A stretch of 64,000 bases of DNA from VXYL01 sp965199945 (GCA_965199945.1 OZ241354.1:3596001-3660000); one strand, 5' to 3'; numbered from the stretch's first letter, positions 35,296 to 44,955 are shown. Numbers and translations are program-made. Notes: generated by a model from the letters alone, not told the origin.

Positions 35296-35918
35296 GGGAA
35301 GACTGGGTAGTCGCCCACCGCCTTGTCGCAGTCCATTGCGGAAAAGTGCGACTGCGGCCGGCGCGTTCGCTTGCAGGTGATGCCCTGGGCCGCCATGCCG
35401 TAGCGGGCGATGTAGAACTGCACTTGCTGCTGCACCACCTCGCGGTATTGCTCGGGCACTCTCTTCAATGCTTCCGCGTATTGGCGCTTGACCGCGCGAT
35501 CGCCGGTTTCCGCCGCCAGGCCGAGCAGGGCGACGCCCTTCAGCGGCCGCTTTTCCACCCCTTCGCCGCGCAAGTGCATCAGGCCCATCAAGTGCTGCGC
35601 CCGCTTCAGCCCCTTGGCGGCCGGCTCGCTCAGTTCCGCATACGCCTTCTCGAACGCCTGGGCTCGGTACAGGTCCACGCCGCGCTGCTCGGCGGCGAAC
35701 AGGGCCTTGACTTGCTGGTAGCGGGGGTCCGCATCGTGCGCGGACAGCCCTTGGTCGTCGAACTCGCCGCCGCCGACAACTGCTTCGGCGCCAGACGCCA
35801 GACCGGTGCCCGCAACAAACACGGCGATCAGCGCGAACCGACTCGCCGCACCAAAGCGACTGCGAAAGGCGGCGCCGGGGTTGCCAAGCTGCCGTCGCTG
35901 CCGCCACACCATCTTCAT
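35283..35918 (-). CDS. Exported Sel1/TPR-like repeat protein
   Basis: 211 residues from the ATG at 35918. An N-terminal hydrophobic stretch (FALIAVFVAGTGLASG) serves as signal or anchor. The middle carries two or three Sel1-type helical repeats: AKGLKRAQHLMGLMHLRGEG and PLKGVALLGLAAETGD. Such proteins usually mediate protein contacts. The final ~40 residues have two Cys and many aromatics. It overlaps the following exported protein gene and probably forms a pair with it. The TonB receptor gene lies upstream on the same strand. Confidence 0.65.
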   Translation of the reverse strand: MKMVWRQRRQLGNPGAAFRSRFGAASRFALIAVFVAGTGLASGAEAVVGGGEFDDQGLSAHDADPRYQQVKALFAAEQRGVDLYRAQAFEKAYAELSEPAAKGLKRAQHLMGLMHLRGEGVEKRPLKGVALLGLAAETGDRAVKRQYAEALKRVPEQYREVVQQQVQFYIARYGMAAQGITCKRTRRPQSHFSAMDCDKAVGDYPVFPWQP

Positions 35919-36041
35919 CTCCCGCCCGGGCACTCCCTTGTCAATGCACACCGCCGGCCCAGACTGCTTCGAGCCTCGCCAATCGGTGCGCCGATGCTGC
36001 CGGGGCCATCCCCTGCGCAGCAAAGGCGCACCGCGCGGCGC

Positions 36042-39038
36042 CTACAGCGAGAAGCTCACGCGACCGTAGATCTGCCGCATGTACGGGTTGTGTACCCGCG
36101 TCACATAGCCTTCGAAGGCGTGGAACGGCGGCTCGCGGTCGAACAGGTTGATCGCGCCGATCGTCGCGCTGTACTGGCGGCTGGAGCCGAACAGGTACTG
36201 GTACTGCACGTCGATTTCCGTCGATGCGTCGATTTCCCGCGACGGCGGCCGAATGCCGAAGATGTCGTCCTTCATGCTGTGGATATAGCGCAGCGTCATG
36301 TTCGCGGAGTGGACGTCGCGCACCCAGGTCAGGAACAAGTTGCTGCGTATCTGCGGCACCGGGCTGCCCGGGTTGCCGTCGTTCGTCCACCCGGCGCCTT
36401 CGATCACGTCGCCGTCCTCGGAAACCTGCACGTCGTACTGGTCGATGTAGCTGGTTTCGCTGCGCACCGTGAGCTGGTTGGGGCCAAGGTCGAAGCTGTA
36501 GCGAGCGCCGAGGTCCAGCCCCTTCACCTCCGTCTGGCCAGCGTTGAAGAAGCCGATGTTCACGACCAGCACGCTGCCCAGATTGCCGGAGCAGTTGCCA
36601 GCCGGGTCGTTGGCCAGCAGCGGATTGGTGATGAAGTTGATCGGGTCGCGGATGACCTGCGAGCCGCATGGGTCAGCCGCCACAACGGCGTTGGCGTCTT
36701 CCGAGCGGATCTGGTTCTCGAACTTGAACTGGTACCAGTCGAAGTCCAGCTGGAAGGCGTGGCTGTCGTCGCCCCAGGGGAGCTCCGGAACCCAGGAAAG
36801 CCCGACGTTGAAGTTCTCCGATTCCTCCGGCTCCAGAGTCGGATTCTTGGACACCAGAATCGTGCGGAACGTGCCCGTGCCGGTGTTGAACTCCACCGGA
36901 TCGATGGGGTCGCGGATCTCCGCCACGAAAGCGTCCGTGTCGGTGCCGATCACCTGGCCGATGGAAGCGGCGCGGAACGACGTGCCCCAGGAAGCGCGCA
37001 CCGTCAGCGGCTCGAAAATCTGCCAGCGCACGCCGACCTTCGGGTCTGTGCTGGAGAGGCCGGGGTCGTAGCTCTCGCGGCGCACGGCGATCTGCGCGTC
37101 GAGACGGTCCGAGAAGGGCAGGAACGTCTCGAGGAAGAACGCCTCCACGCTGCGCCCGCCTTCGCCGCCGATGGACGGATCGAGGAAGCCTTGCCAGAAG
37201 CCTTGGCGGAAGTTCGTGATGAACACGTCGCGCCGCTGGTGGCGGCTGTGCCAGCCAAGCGCCAAACCGACCATGCCGCCGTCGCCGGGCAGCTGGAACA
37301 GATCGCCGGTGACGACGCCTTCGAGCACGCGCAAGGAACGTTCGCTGTAGGACTTGGACTCGGTCTGGATGCTGTAGTCCAGCACCGCCTTGGTGTCTTC
37401 CTCCGAAGCGAGCACCAGGTTGCCGTCCGAGTCCACTTGCCCAACGGAACCGTAGCCGGACTCGGAATTGAAGGTGTCGCGGTAGATGTTGGCGCCGAAC
37501 GGGCTGAAGTAGAAGCAGTTGCCAACGCCGGCCATGGCGCTGGGGCCCGGCCCGTCGAAACGGATTTCGCAGTTGGGCCCGCCGTAGCCGTCGAGGGCGT
37601 ACTGCACCAGCCGCAAATCGGTGTCCGGCGCTTCGCCGTCGCCGTAGTCTTGCGACCATTGCGCCGACACGCTGTACGTCCAAGTTTGCAGCAAGTCGCC
37701 GCCCAAGCCGGCCAAATCGCCCGTCAGCGTCAGCGCGTAGCGTTCGCTCACGCCTTCGCCCCGCGTCCGGACCGGCGGATAGGCGAGGCCCATCGGCCGT
37801 CCCGTCCACACGGCGTCCACGCCGTAGGGGTTGAAGGGGTTGTGCGCCGGCACGACAGGCTTGCCGTTGGTCATCGGGAAGGTGGCGATGAACTCCGTCC
37901 AGGAGTTGCGGTGCGCCGAACTGTACTCAAGCGCCAGATCCATCGTCTCCGTGAGCGCGACGTTCCAGTGCGTGTAGGCGAGCGCCGTGTCTTCCTGCGG
38001 GGTGATGGAGTTGTGCGGCTGGTAGGTGAAGCGGCAACTGCCGATTGGGAAGCCGTAGTCGCCGCTTTGCGAATACTGCCCGCCACCGGGAATGGTGACG
38101 TCCTTCTCGCCGGTGAAGCTGCCGCGGCCGCCCGGATAGTCGGGCACGATGCCTGGTCGGCAATAGGGGTCGGCGATGCGGATGCTGCTGCTGATCAGCC
38201 CTTGATCCCACAGATCGCTGTAGTTGACCGCGCCGTGGAAGCCGTTGTCGATTGTCAGGTCGCTGCCGTCGCGCGCCATCGGCCGGCCATTGAGGTTGTA
38301 GGAACCGGGCGTGCCGTTGCCCGACGTGTTGTTGAGCAGGCGGAACGGACGTTCGCGGTTCAGCATGTGGTCCACGTGCTCGAAGCCCAGGGCGAAGATG
38401 CCGTGGATGCGGTCGTTGCCGCCGCCGAGGATGAACTGCGTCTCCCACTGGCCGGAACCGTCGATGGCCTTGCCCCCAGCGCGCAACTCGAACCCCTCGA
38501 AATCCATGCGCGGGATGATGTTCACCACCCCGGCCACGGCGTCGGAGCCGTACAGCGCGGCGCCGCCGTCGAGCAGGGTCTCGATGCGGTCGATGGCGAT
38601 CACCGGCATCAGCGCCTTGATGTTCGTCATGTCGGCGCCGTTGGCGCCGGTGGTCGTCGACGCGACGCGCTTGCCGTTCTGCAGCACCAGCGTGGAAGAC
38701 GACCCCAGGCCGCGTACCTCGATGCCGCGCGCCGTGCCGCAGCAACCGGAGCGCAGACCGCTGCGCCCCCAGGAACTGGTGTTGAAGGTGAAGGTCTCGG
38801 CGACGTCCTCGAGGTCCGTCCAGCCGCTTGCTTCGATGTCCTCCAAGCCCACCGTGTCGAGCGGCGAAGCAACCGCCGCTTGGTTGGTGCGCTTGATGTA
38901 GGTGCCGGTGACGACGACTTCCTCGATGTCCTCGCCTTCCTCTTCCGCTTCCTGCGCGAACGCCGCCGCGCCATAGCCCCCGAGCAGGGCCATGGCGGCA
39001 CCGAGCGCCGCGAAGCGCATGCCTCCCCACTTCCTCAT
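36042..39038 (-). CDS. TonB-dependent outer membrane receptor
   Basis: 998 residues, large even for the family. Signal peptide to about residue 28, TonB box region IEEVVVTGTYIKRT, plug domain with VRGLGSSSTLVLQNGKRV and GGAALYGSDAVAGVVNII, then a 22-strand-type barrel ending in the outer membrane signature YGRVSFSL with a C-terminal aromatic. A CC pair in the plug (RSGCCGTARG) recurs in a receptor group found in marine and soil proteobacteria. The substrate cannot be read. GGAGGA lies before the ATG at 39038. No adjacent TonB or ABC genes. Confidence 0.9.
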   Translation of the reverse strand: MRKWGGMRFAALGAAMALLGGYGAAAFAQEAEEEGEDIEEVVVTGTYIKRTNQAAVASPLDTVGLEDIEASGWTDLEDVAETFTFNTSSWGRSGLRSGCCGTARGIEVRGLGSSSTLVLQNGKRVASTTTGANGADMTNIKALMPVIAIDRIETLLDGGAALYGSDAVAGVVNIIPRMDFEGFELRAGGKAIDGSGQWETQFILGGGNDRIHGIFALGFEHVDHMLNRERPFRLLNNTSGNGTPGSYNLNGRPMARDGSDLTIDNGFHGAVNYSDLWDQGLISSSIRIADPYCRPGIVPDYPGGRGSFTGEKDVTIPGGGQYSQSGDYGFPIGSCRFTYQPHNSITPQEDTALAYTHWNVALTETMDLALEYSSAHRNSWTEFIATFPMTNGKPVVPAHNPFNPYGVDAVWTGRPMGLAYPPVRTRGEGVSERYALTLTGDLAGLGGDLLQTWTYSVSAQWSQDYGDGEAPDTDLRLVQYALDGYGGPNCEIRFDGPGPSAMAGVGNCFYFSPFGANIYRDTFNSESGYGSVGQVDSDGNLVLASEEDTKAVLDYSIQTESKSYSERSLRVLEGVVTGDLFQLPGDGGMVGLALGWHSRHQRRDVFITNFRQGFWQGFLDPSIGGEGGRSVEAFFLETFLPFSDRLDAQIAVRRESYDPGLSSTDPKVGVRWQIFEPLTVRASWGTSFRAASIGQVIGTDTDAFVAEIRDPIDPVEFNTGTGTFRTILVSKNPTLEPEESENFNVGLSWVPELPWGDDSHAFQLDFDWYQFKFENQIRSEDANAVVAADPCGSQVIRDPINFITNPLLANDPAGNCSGNLGSVLVVNIGFFNAGQTEVKGLDLGARYSFDLGPNQLTVRSETSYIDQYDVQVSEDGDVIEGAGWTNDGNPGSPVPQIRSNLFLTWVRDVHSANMTLRYIHSMKDDIFGIRPPSREIDASTEIDVQYQYLFGSSRQYSATIGAINLFDREPPFHAFEGYVTRVHNPYMRQIYGRVSFSL

Positions 39039-39211
39039 GAACTCTGGTCCTCCGCTGTTGCAAGTTGGCGCGAAGCGCCGCCGTTTGGGGCAACTCTAGG
39101 CCACCAAACCAAACGTGCCACGCATATGTCCGAATCGCGTCTCAACGCAACGAACCGTTCATGCGCCAACGCTGGCGATGTCCCTCGTCCTTCCCGTCGC
39201 CCGCGCCCGCA

Positions 39212-40456
39212 TCACCCGCGCCGCGCAAGTTCCAGGTCCGCGTGCTCGAAAGCGCTTGCCATGCGGCGAATTTCATTGCCGGCAATGCCGAACCGCTCCG
39301 CTGCGCCACGCCAATCGACCGTCGCCTGGGCCACCTCGGCGGCGATGCGCCGTGCCGCGGCTGCGTCGAGTTCGAAGTAGGGCGCCACGTTGAAGGCGAG
39401 CTGCAAGGAGGCCGTGGGGTCGTCGAAGTCGATGGCGGTGGCGAGCACGCGGGGCTTCAGGTCCGTGGGGGTCGGGTTCAAGTCGTAGGCCGGCGACAGC
39501 GTCCAGCCGCGGCCGGGCACATGCAGGAAGCCGTGGTTGCGCAAGTGGTCGTCCGTGTTGGAGATCAGCACGTTGAAGACCATCCGCCGCCACAGCGCAT
39601 GCAAGTCCTGCTTGGGATGCGCGCCGTGCTGCCGTATGAAGTCGACGAACTCCGGATAGCTGCGCCGCTCGTGGTCGGCGGCACCGAGGGCGGCCATCGC
39701 CGAGAGGAACGGCACGCGGGCGTTGGCGCGGCGGTCGAACCGGCGCAGCAGCAGCACGGGCGCACTGCCGATGGTCTCCAACCGCCGCTGCGGGACGTCG
39801 ATGCCGGCGCGCTCCGCCAGCAGCAGCGCCACCGCCTCCCATCGCACGACGCTCACCTCGTCTGTTCGCGCCGGGAACTTGGCGATGGCCAAGGCGCCGT
39901 CCACATCCCGCACGGACGCCTTGGGCCGGGCGCCGCCCAAGGACGAGCCGGGCGCGAGCAACACGCGCAAGGCGTCGGATTCGTCGTTGGTCAGCACGTC
40001 GTCGCTGGCGGCGAGCAGCGCCGGCAGTTCCACGAGCGGCGGAATCGGCGCCGCGTCGTCGGGCGCGAGGAACGGCCCGCCTTCGGTGGCGGAGAAACGC
40101 AGTGCGCCGAGACGCCCGAAGTCGCTGACGCGCAGCAGGTAGTCGATTTCAAGGAGCGTCGCTGGCGGGCGGCCACCGGCACGGTGCCGCGCGTCGCGGC
40201 GCATCAGCTCGCGGCCCCAGCGGTCCGGCGCGGAGTCCGCAAGTGCGCCGAACAACGTGCGGCCCGGCGGCGTGTGGTGGGGCCCGGCCGTCAGCGGCAG
40301 TTCCGGCGACAAGGGGAAGCGGGCCTCCCGCGCCAGCCAGTCTGTGTGGTACGTGAACGTGGCGCTCTCGACGCCTTGGCGCGAGCGGGGCCACAGCGTG
40401 CCGACCGGCACGGGTACTTCCGGCGTGTCGAGGAAGACTTTGACCGTGCGCTCCAT
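39212..40456 (-). CDS. hipA: HipA-family serine/threonine kinase toxin
   Basis: 414 residues from the ATG at 40456. N-terminal subdomain to about residue 110, then the kinase: LGGARPKASV (ATP loop with Lys), LAIAKFPA, catalytic-loop region NVLISNTDDHLRNHGF with the Asp, and SPAYDLNP as the metal-binding DxD-like element. HipA toxins phosphorylate a target such as an aminoacyl-tRNA synthetase and are held in check by a DNA-binding HipB. The partner here is the upstream DUF1643-HTH fusion, 20 bases away. Confidence 0.88.
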   Translation of the reverse strand: MERTVKVFLDTPEVPVPVGTLWPRSRQGVESATFTYHTDWLAREARFPLSPELPLTAGPHHTPPGRTLFGALADSAPDRWGRELMRRDARHRAGGRPPATLLEIDYLLRVSDFGRLGALRFSATEGGPFLAPDDAAPIPPLVELPALLAASDDVLTNDESDALRVLLAPGSSLGGARPKASVRDVDGALAIAKFPARTDEVSVVRWEAVALLLAERAGIDVPQRRLETIGSAPVLLLRRFDRRANARVPFLSAMAALGAADHERRSYPEFVDFIRQHGAHPKQDLHALWRRMVFNVLISNTDDHLRNHGFLHVPGRGWTLSPAYDLNPTPTDLKPRVLATAIDFDDPTASLQLAFNVAPYFELDAAAARRIAAEVAQATVDWRGAAERFGIAGNEIRRMASAFEHADLELARRG

Positions 40457-40476
40457 CGCGGAAACAACGCCTGCGG

Positions 40477-41310
40477 TCAACGCCAGGAGCGGCGTTGGCG
40501 GATGCGTTTCGGCAGATCTTCGCTGGCGATGGCGAGGCCGGTCTCGTCGTGGCGGACGTCGGCGAGTTCGGCTAGGCGGTCGAGCAGGCCGAGGGCGAAC
40601 AGCGCGCGGGCATAGTTGCCAAGCGCCACGCCGCCGTCGCCCTTCTCGATGTTGGCGAGGGTGGTGCGGCTGACCGACGCCCGTTCCGCGAGCAGCGCCA
40701 TTGGAATGCGGCGGCGCAGACGTGCCTCGCGCAGATCCGCGCCGAGCTTGGCCAGGGTGCGCCGCACGGGAACGGGCGTTGCCGCAAGCGGCTTGGCGGG
40801 CGCGTCCTCAAGAGGCTGCCGACCTTCGTAGGACAGGGGTTCGGCGGAAGACGGCAAGTACAGCGGATGCGCCGGGCAGCCGAGCTTGGTCGTGCGCAAC
40901 GCCATCATCGGGCGCACGATGGCCATGGCGGCCAGGTCGCGCTCCAAGTGCATGCCGTGGTTGCCCCAGCCGGCGACGACGGTGCGCGTGCGCGGCGCGT
41001 TCCGCGCCCAGCGCAGGGCGTCGTCGTTGCGGCTGCCGATGGCGGCGGCGCCGTGCTGGCGCAGCACCTCCGGGCTCGTCGCCCGCAGTGCGAACAGATT
41101 CACGACGGTGAGTTCCCGAAAGCCCCAGCGCTTGCCGAAACCCACGCAGCGCCGAATCGTGGGATCGTCTTCCAGCGCATCGGCGGTGGAGGGGTTGAGC
41201 AGCACGAACACCAAGCCGTCCTTGCCTTCGGCAGCCAGCTCGCGGTGCAGCCAATAGCGGTACCGGCGGCCCGCCGCTTCCTCTTCCATGGGGATCGAGT
41301 CGCAGATCAT
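40477..41310 (-). CDS. DUF1643 domain fused to a HipB-like Xre HTH antitoxin
   Basis: 277 residues in a single uninterrupted frame. Residues 1-165 are a complete DUF1643 domain: YRYWLHREL, VFVLLNPSTADALEDDPTIRRC, LTVVNLFALRATSP, and LGCPAHPLYL. After a Pro-rich linker, residues 185-245 are an Xre-type HTH (LGADLREARLRRRIPMALLA, SRTTLANIEKGDG) like HipB. DUF1643 has no proven function. The HTH half should repress the operon and neutralise HipA. I know HipB as a small stand-alone protein, so the fusion is unusual. An internal start releasing the HTH alone cannot be excluded. Confidence 0.8.
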   Translation of the reverse strand: MICDSIPMEEEAAGRRYRYWLHRELAAEGKDGLVFVLLNPSTADALEDDPTIRRCVGFGKRWGFRELTVVNLFALRATSPEVLRQHGAAAIGSRNDDALRWARNAPRTRTVVAGWGNHGMHLERDLAAMAIVRPMMALRTTKLGCPAHPLYLPSSAEPLSYEGRQPLEDAPAKPLAATPVPVRRTLAKLGADLREARLRRRIPMALLAERASVSRTTLANIEKGDGGVALGNYARALFALGLLDRLAELADVRHDETGLAIASEDLPKRIRQRRSWR

Positions 41311-41399
41311 GGGGTGGTCACGGTTTAGATAATGTTCGGCAAACTAATCCTTATAGGTCGTTACGTCAATATCCTCTGACCTTGTTCTCCTTGACGATA
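41311..41399 (-). promoter_or_regulatory. Probable promoter/operator region of the DUF1643-HTH/hipA operon
   Basis: An AT-rich 89-base stretch upstream of the fusion gene. On the minus strand it has TTGACG followed 17 bases later by TAGTTT, and two related AGGATAT/AGGATTA elements about 22 bases apart that could bind the HTH protein. HipB of E. coli binds TATCC-N8-GGATA; the resemblance here is only partial. Confidence 0.35.
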
Positions 41400-41793
41400 T
41401 CAAGCAGTCGCCTTGAGGTCCACGCGGCCGAACTTGGCAAGACGGTGCCCCGCCATGTCCACCACCGCTTGTGCTTGTTCAAGGGGAATGTAGCCGATGA
41501 GGGGTTCGTACCGGCCTTCGGCGGGCTCCATCTCGATGAAGAGCGCCTCCGTGAGCACCGGCCGGAAGTCTCCGATGCGAAGCAGAACGGGGCCGCAGAT
41601 GTCGCCGCTCACGACTGCCTGGGTCGCCGTTTCGACCGAGACCGTGTCCAAGCGCAGCAACCGTCCCAGCCGCTCCCGCCAAGCGGCTGGCAAGGTCAGA
41701 AGGCCGTGCGGGTATCAACCAAAGCATCGCTTTGGATCCGAACGACGGCTCCAAGCCGTTTTCGATGCTTGCCGAGACGATGATCCTGCCCAT
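41400..41793 (-). pseudogene. Decayed retropepsin-like aspartyl protease
   Basis: The N-terminus MGRIIVSASIEN begins at 41793; the C-terminal part reads on in another frame through LPAAWRERLGRLLRLDTV and EPLIGYIPLEQAQAVVDM to 41400. Between them the frame must change twice, near 41725 and 41700. The catalytic DTG site appears in the middle frame as ALVDTRT, with Gly lost. This small protease family often sits by toxin genes. Non-functional as it stands. Confidence 0.7.
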
Positions 41794-41959
41794 GCTCTGC
41801 CGGCCCTTCGAGACGCGCTCAGGAAATCTTGGATGCGAGCGAGGCTTCCATAGTAGTGCTTGGCCGAAGAACGCAAAAGCCGCTTCGCCCACCGACTGCA
41901 CACCGTCCATCCACAGCGCCCCACAAGTCAGTCGAAGATGTCCACACCATATAGGCGCT

Positions 41960-41981
41960 CTTGTATAGAGCTTGTATAGAG
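41960..41981. repeat. 11-bp tandem repeat upstream of dnaB
   Basis: CTTGTATAGAG occurs twice head to tail (41960-41970 and 41971-41981). Each copy contains TATAGA, which could act as a -10 element for dnaB about 70 bases downstream. Confidence 0.6.
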
Positions 41982-42051
41982 CTTGCTGTCATTGACTTGC
42001 CCTGCCCGTGTGCGGACGCTTGCAGGCACCCGCCAACGAGGATTCGAGCCG

Positions 42052-43470
42052 ATGGCCGAGCCGGCGCCAGCCCCCCCGCCGCCCACCCAGCTCAAGGTTC
42101 CGCCGCACTCCATCGACGCCGAGCAAGCGCTGCTCGGCGGCCTGATGCTGGACGAACAGGCGTGGTTCAAGGTCGCGGACAAAGTGGCCGCCGAGGACTT
42201 CTACCGGCCCAGCCACCGCATCGTCTTCGACGCCATGCGCGAGCTCGCCGACGCCAACAAGGAGCTGGACGCGCTCACGCTGTCCGAAACGCTGGCCAAC
42301 AAGGCGCTCCTGGAGAATGCGGGCGGCAACAGCTACCTGGCCGAGCTCATGGCGAGCACGCCGGGCGCGTCGAACGTCGGCGCCTACGCCGAAATCGTGC
42401 GCGACCGCGCCACGCTGCGGCGGCTCATCGGCGCCGCCAACGAAATCGCGGACGCCGCCTTCGCGCCGGAGGGGCGCAGCAGCGCCGACGTGCTCGACCA
42501 AGCCGAGCAGACGATCCTCGACATCGGCGAGAGCGAGATCAAGGACAGCGCGCCGAAGCGCATCCGCCAACTCACCGACGTCGTCGCGGACAAGCTCGAC
42601 GCGCTGAAGGGCGGCCACACGATCACCGGCATCGCCTCCGGCTTCGACGACTTGGACAGGAGGACCGCCGGCTTCCAAGCCTCCGACCTCGTGATCGTCG
42701 CGGCGCGCCCGTCCATGGGCAAGACGGCGCTGATGATGAACATGGCGGAACACGCGGTGATGAAGGAAGGCAACGGCCACGGCGCGGTGCTCGTCTTTTC
42801 GATGGAGCAGCCGGCCGATCAGCTCGTCATGCGCCTGCTGTCGTCCCTCGGCGGCATCAACCAATCGCAGATGCGCACCGGCCAACTGAGCGCGAACGAC
42901 TGGGACTGCTTCAGCAGCGCCCGGGCGCAAGTGAAGGACAAGCCGCTCTACATCGACGACACCGCGGCGCTGACGCCGAACGACCTGCGGGCGCGGGCGC
43001 GGCGCGTCGCGCGCGACGCCGGCGCGTTGAAGATGATCATGGTCGACTACCTGCAGCTCATGCGGCCATCGACGAAGCAGGAGAACCGCACCAACGAGAT
43101 ATCCGAAATATCCCGTTCGCTGAAGGCGATTGCCAAGGAAATGAACTGCCCGGTCGTGGCCTGTTCGCAGCTCAACCGCAGCCTGGAGAGCCGCACGGAC
43201 AAGCGCCCGCACATGTCCGACCTGCGCGAGTCCGGCGCCATCGAGCAGGACGCGGACGTGATCCTGTTCATCTACCGCGACGAGGTCTACAACCCGGACA
43301 GCGCGGACAAGGGCTTGGCGGAACTCAACATCGGCAAGCAGCGCAACGGCCCCATCGGCACCGTGAAGCTCACCTTCACGCCACACTTGACCAAGTTCGA
43401 CAACCATGTGGACGCCGATGCCTACGGCTACGGGCCGGAAATGAGTACGCCCTACGACGGCCCGCCGTAG
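42052..43470 (+). CDS. dnaB: Replicative DNA helicase
   Basis: 472 residues from the ATG at 42052 with GAGGA upstream. N-terminal domain from PPHSIDAEQALLGGLMLDE; RecA-like motor with Walker A ARPSMGKTAL, Walker B KMIMVDYLQLM, and the DnaB motif DLRESGAIEQDADVI near the end. Hexameric helicase at the replication fork. It commonly follows rplI in gammaproteobacteria; here 7.4 kb of minus-strand accessory genes separate them. RadA follows. Confidence 0.97.
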   Translation: MAEPAPAPPPPTQLKVPPHSIDAEQALLGGLMLDEQAWFKVADKVAAEDFYRPSHRIVFDAMRELADANKELDALTLSETLANKALLENAGGNSYLAELMASTPGASNVGAYAEIVRDRATLRRLIGAANEIADAAFAPEGRSSADVLDQAEQTILDIGESEIKDSAPKRIRQLTDVVADKLDALKGGHTITGIASGFDDLDRRTAGFQASDLVIVAARPSMGKTALMMNMAEHAVMKEGNGHGAVLVFSMEQPADQLVMRLLSSLGGINQSQMRTGQLSANDWDCFSSARAQVKDKPLYIDDTAALTPNDLRARARRVARDAGALKMIMVDYLQLMRPSTKQENRTNEISEISRSLKAIAKEMNCPVVACSQLNRSLESRTDKRPHMSDLRESGAIEQDADVILFIYRDEVYNPDSADKGLAELNIGKQRNGPIGTVKLTFTPHLTKFDNHVDADAYGYGPEMSTPYDGPP

Positions 43471-43529
43471 CGCGCGTTCGCTCAAGAACGCAATCAGGCT
43501 ACTACCCGACACCGCTGGCGAACATCGAG

Positions 43530-44900
43530 GTGGCCAAAGCCAGAGCGGCCTTCGTCTGCGCCGATTGCGGCGCGGAACACGCCAAGTGGCAGGGCCAGTG
43601 CGCCGCCTGTGGAAAGTGGAACACCCTCCGCGAGATCGCCATCGCCAAGCCCAAGCGCACCGCCGGCGGCTATGCCGGCGGCACCTCGCGCACGGCCAAG
43701 CTGCATCAGATCGAGGCCGCCGAGAGCAATCGCATCGCCAGCGGCTCGAGCGAGCTGGACCGCGTGCTCGGCGGCGGCTTCGTGCCGGGATCCGTGGTGC
43801 TCATGGGGGGCGACCCAGGCGCCGGCAAGAGCACGCTGCTGCTGCAAGTCGCCGCGTCCCTCGCCAGCGCCGTCGGCGTGCTGTACGTGAGCGGCGAGGA
43901 GTCCCTCGAGCAGATCGCCGCCCGCGCCAGACGGCTGCGGCTGCCGGAAGGCGACCTTACGGTGGCTTCGGAGACCGTCGTCGAGCGCATTGCCGAGCTG
44001 GTTGCGGCGGAACGCCCGCAGCTCGTGGTCGTGGATTCGATCCAGGTGATGCAGGCGCAAGGCTCCGAAAGCCTGCCCGGCAGCGCCTCGCAAGTGCGCG
44101 AGTCGGCGGCGGAGCTGGTGCGGCTGGCCAAGCAGACCGGCGTCGCGGTGGCGATGGTGGGCCACGTCACCAAGGAAGGCGGCTTGGCCGGGCCGAAGGT
44201 GCTCGAGCACATGATCGACTGCTTCGTGATGCTCGAAGCGCCGGCCGGCAGCCGCTATCGGACGCTGCGCGGCCAGAAGAACCGCTTCGGCGCCGTCAAC
44301 GAACTCGGCGTCTTCGCCATGACCGAGAACGGCATGAAGGAAGTGTCCAATCCGTCCGCCATCTTTCTGCAGCGCGCCGACCATCCAGCCCCCGGCAGCG
44401 TCGTGACCGTCGCCTGGGAAGGCACGCGCCCGCTGCTGGTGGAAATCCAAGCCCTCGTCGACGGCGTGCAGGGCGGCTATCCGCGGCGCGTCGCGGTGGG
44501 TCTGGACGCCCAGCGCCTCGCCATGCACCTTGCGGTGCTGCATCGACACTGCGGCGTCTCCTTGGCGGATCAAGACGTCTTCGCCAACGTGGTCGGCGGC
44601 GTGCGCATCGGCGAGACGTCGAGCGACTTGGCGCTCGTGCTGGCGACGCTGTCGAGCTTTCGCGGCCATGCCCTGCCGCGCGACCTGCTGGTGTTCGGCG
44701 AACTCGGCCTCGCCGGCGAGATTCGGCCCGTGCTGAACGGCCAGGATCGGCTGCGGGAAGCCCGCAAGCACGGCTTCGCCCGTGCCGTCGTGCCCAAGGC
44801 CAACCGACCACGGCCGGCGATCCCGGGCATGGACGCACTGCCGGTCGCCACTCTCGCCGAAGCGCTGGACGCAATCGCCGGCCTGACGCCCGAAGGCTGA
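43530..44900 (+). CDS. radA: DNA repair protein RadA
   Basis: 456 residues from a GTG at 43530. Order: zinc finger CADCGAEHAKWQGQCAACG, Walker A GGDPGAGKSTLLL, the RadA signature RGQKNRFGAVNELGVF, and a C-terminal Lon-like domain with DVFANVVGGVRIGE. It drives branch migration in recombination. The ribosome site is weak and the frame is open upstream (no stop until within dnaB), so the start is chosen by family length. About 60 bases after dnaB. Confidence 0.95.
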   Translation: MAKARAAFVCADCGAEHAKWQGQCAACGKWNTLREIAIAKPKRTAGGYAGGTSRTAKLHQIEAAESNRIASGSSELDRVLGGGFVPGSVVLMGGDPGAGKSTLLLQVAASLASAVGVLYVSGEESLEQIAARARRLRLPEGDLTVASETVVERIAELVAAERPQLVVVDSIQVMQAQGSESLPGSASQVRESAAELVRLAKQTGVAVAMVGHVTKEGGLAGPKVLEHMIDCFVMLEAPAGSRYRTLRGQKNRFGAVNELGVFAMTENGMKEVSNPSAIFLQRADHPAPGSVVTVAWEGTRPLLVEIQALVDGVQGGYPRRVAVGLDAQRLAMHLAVLHRHCGVSLADQDVFANVVGGVRIGETSSDLALVLATLSSFRGHALPRDLLVFGELGLAGEIRPVLNGQDRLREARKHGFARAVVPKANRPRPAIPGMDALPVATLAEALDAIAGLTPEG

Positions 44901-44955
44901 CGAGCAAGCGCCCGGCGCGGGCAGCGGCGGCTCGGCGGCGCGTACAATCCACGCC

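Noticed and set aside
35232..39380. A 1382-codon open frame on the plus strand across the TonB receptor region
   Set aside because: It is the antisense shadow of the receptor and neighbouring genes, a product of high GC. Composition is His/Arg/Val-rich with no domain, while the minus strand encodes clear families.
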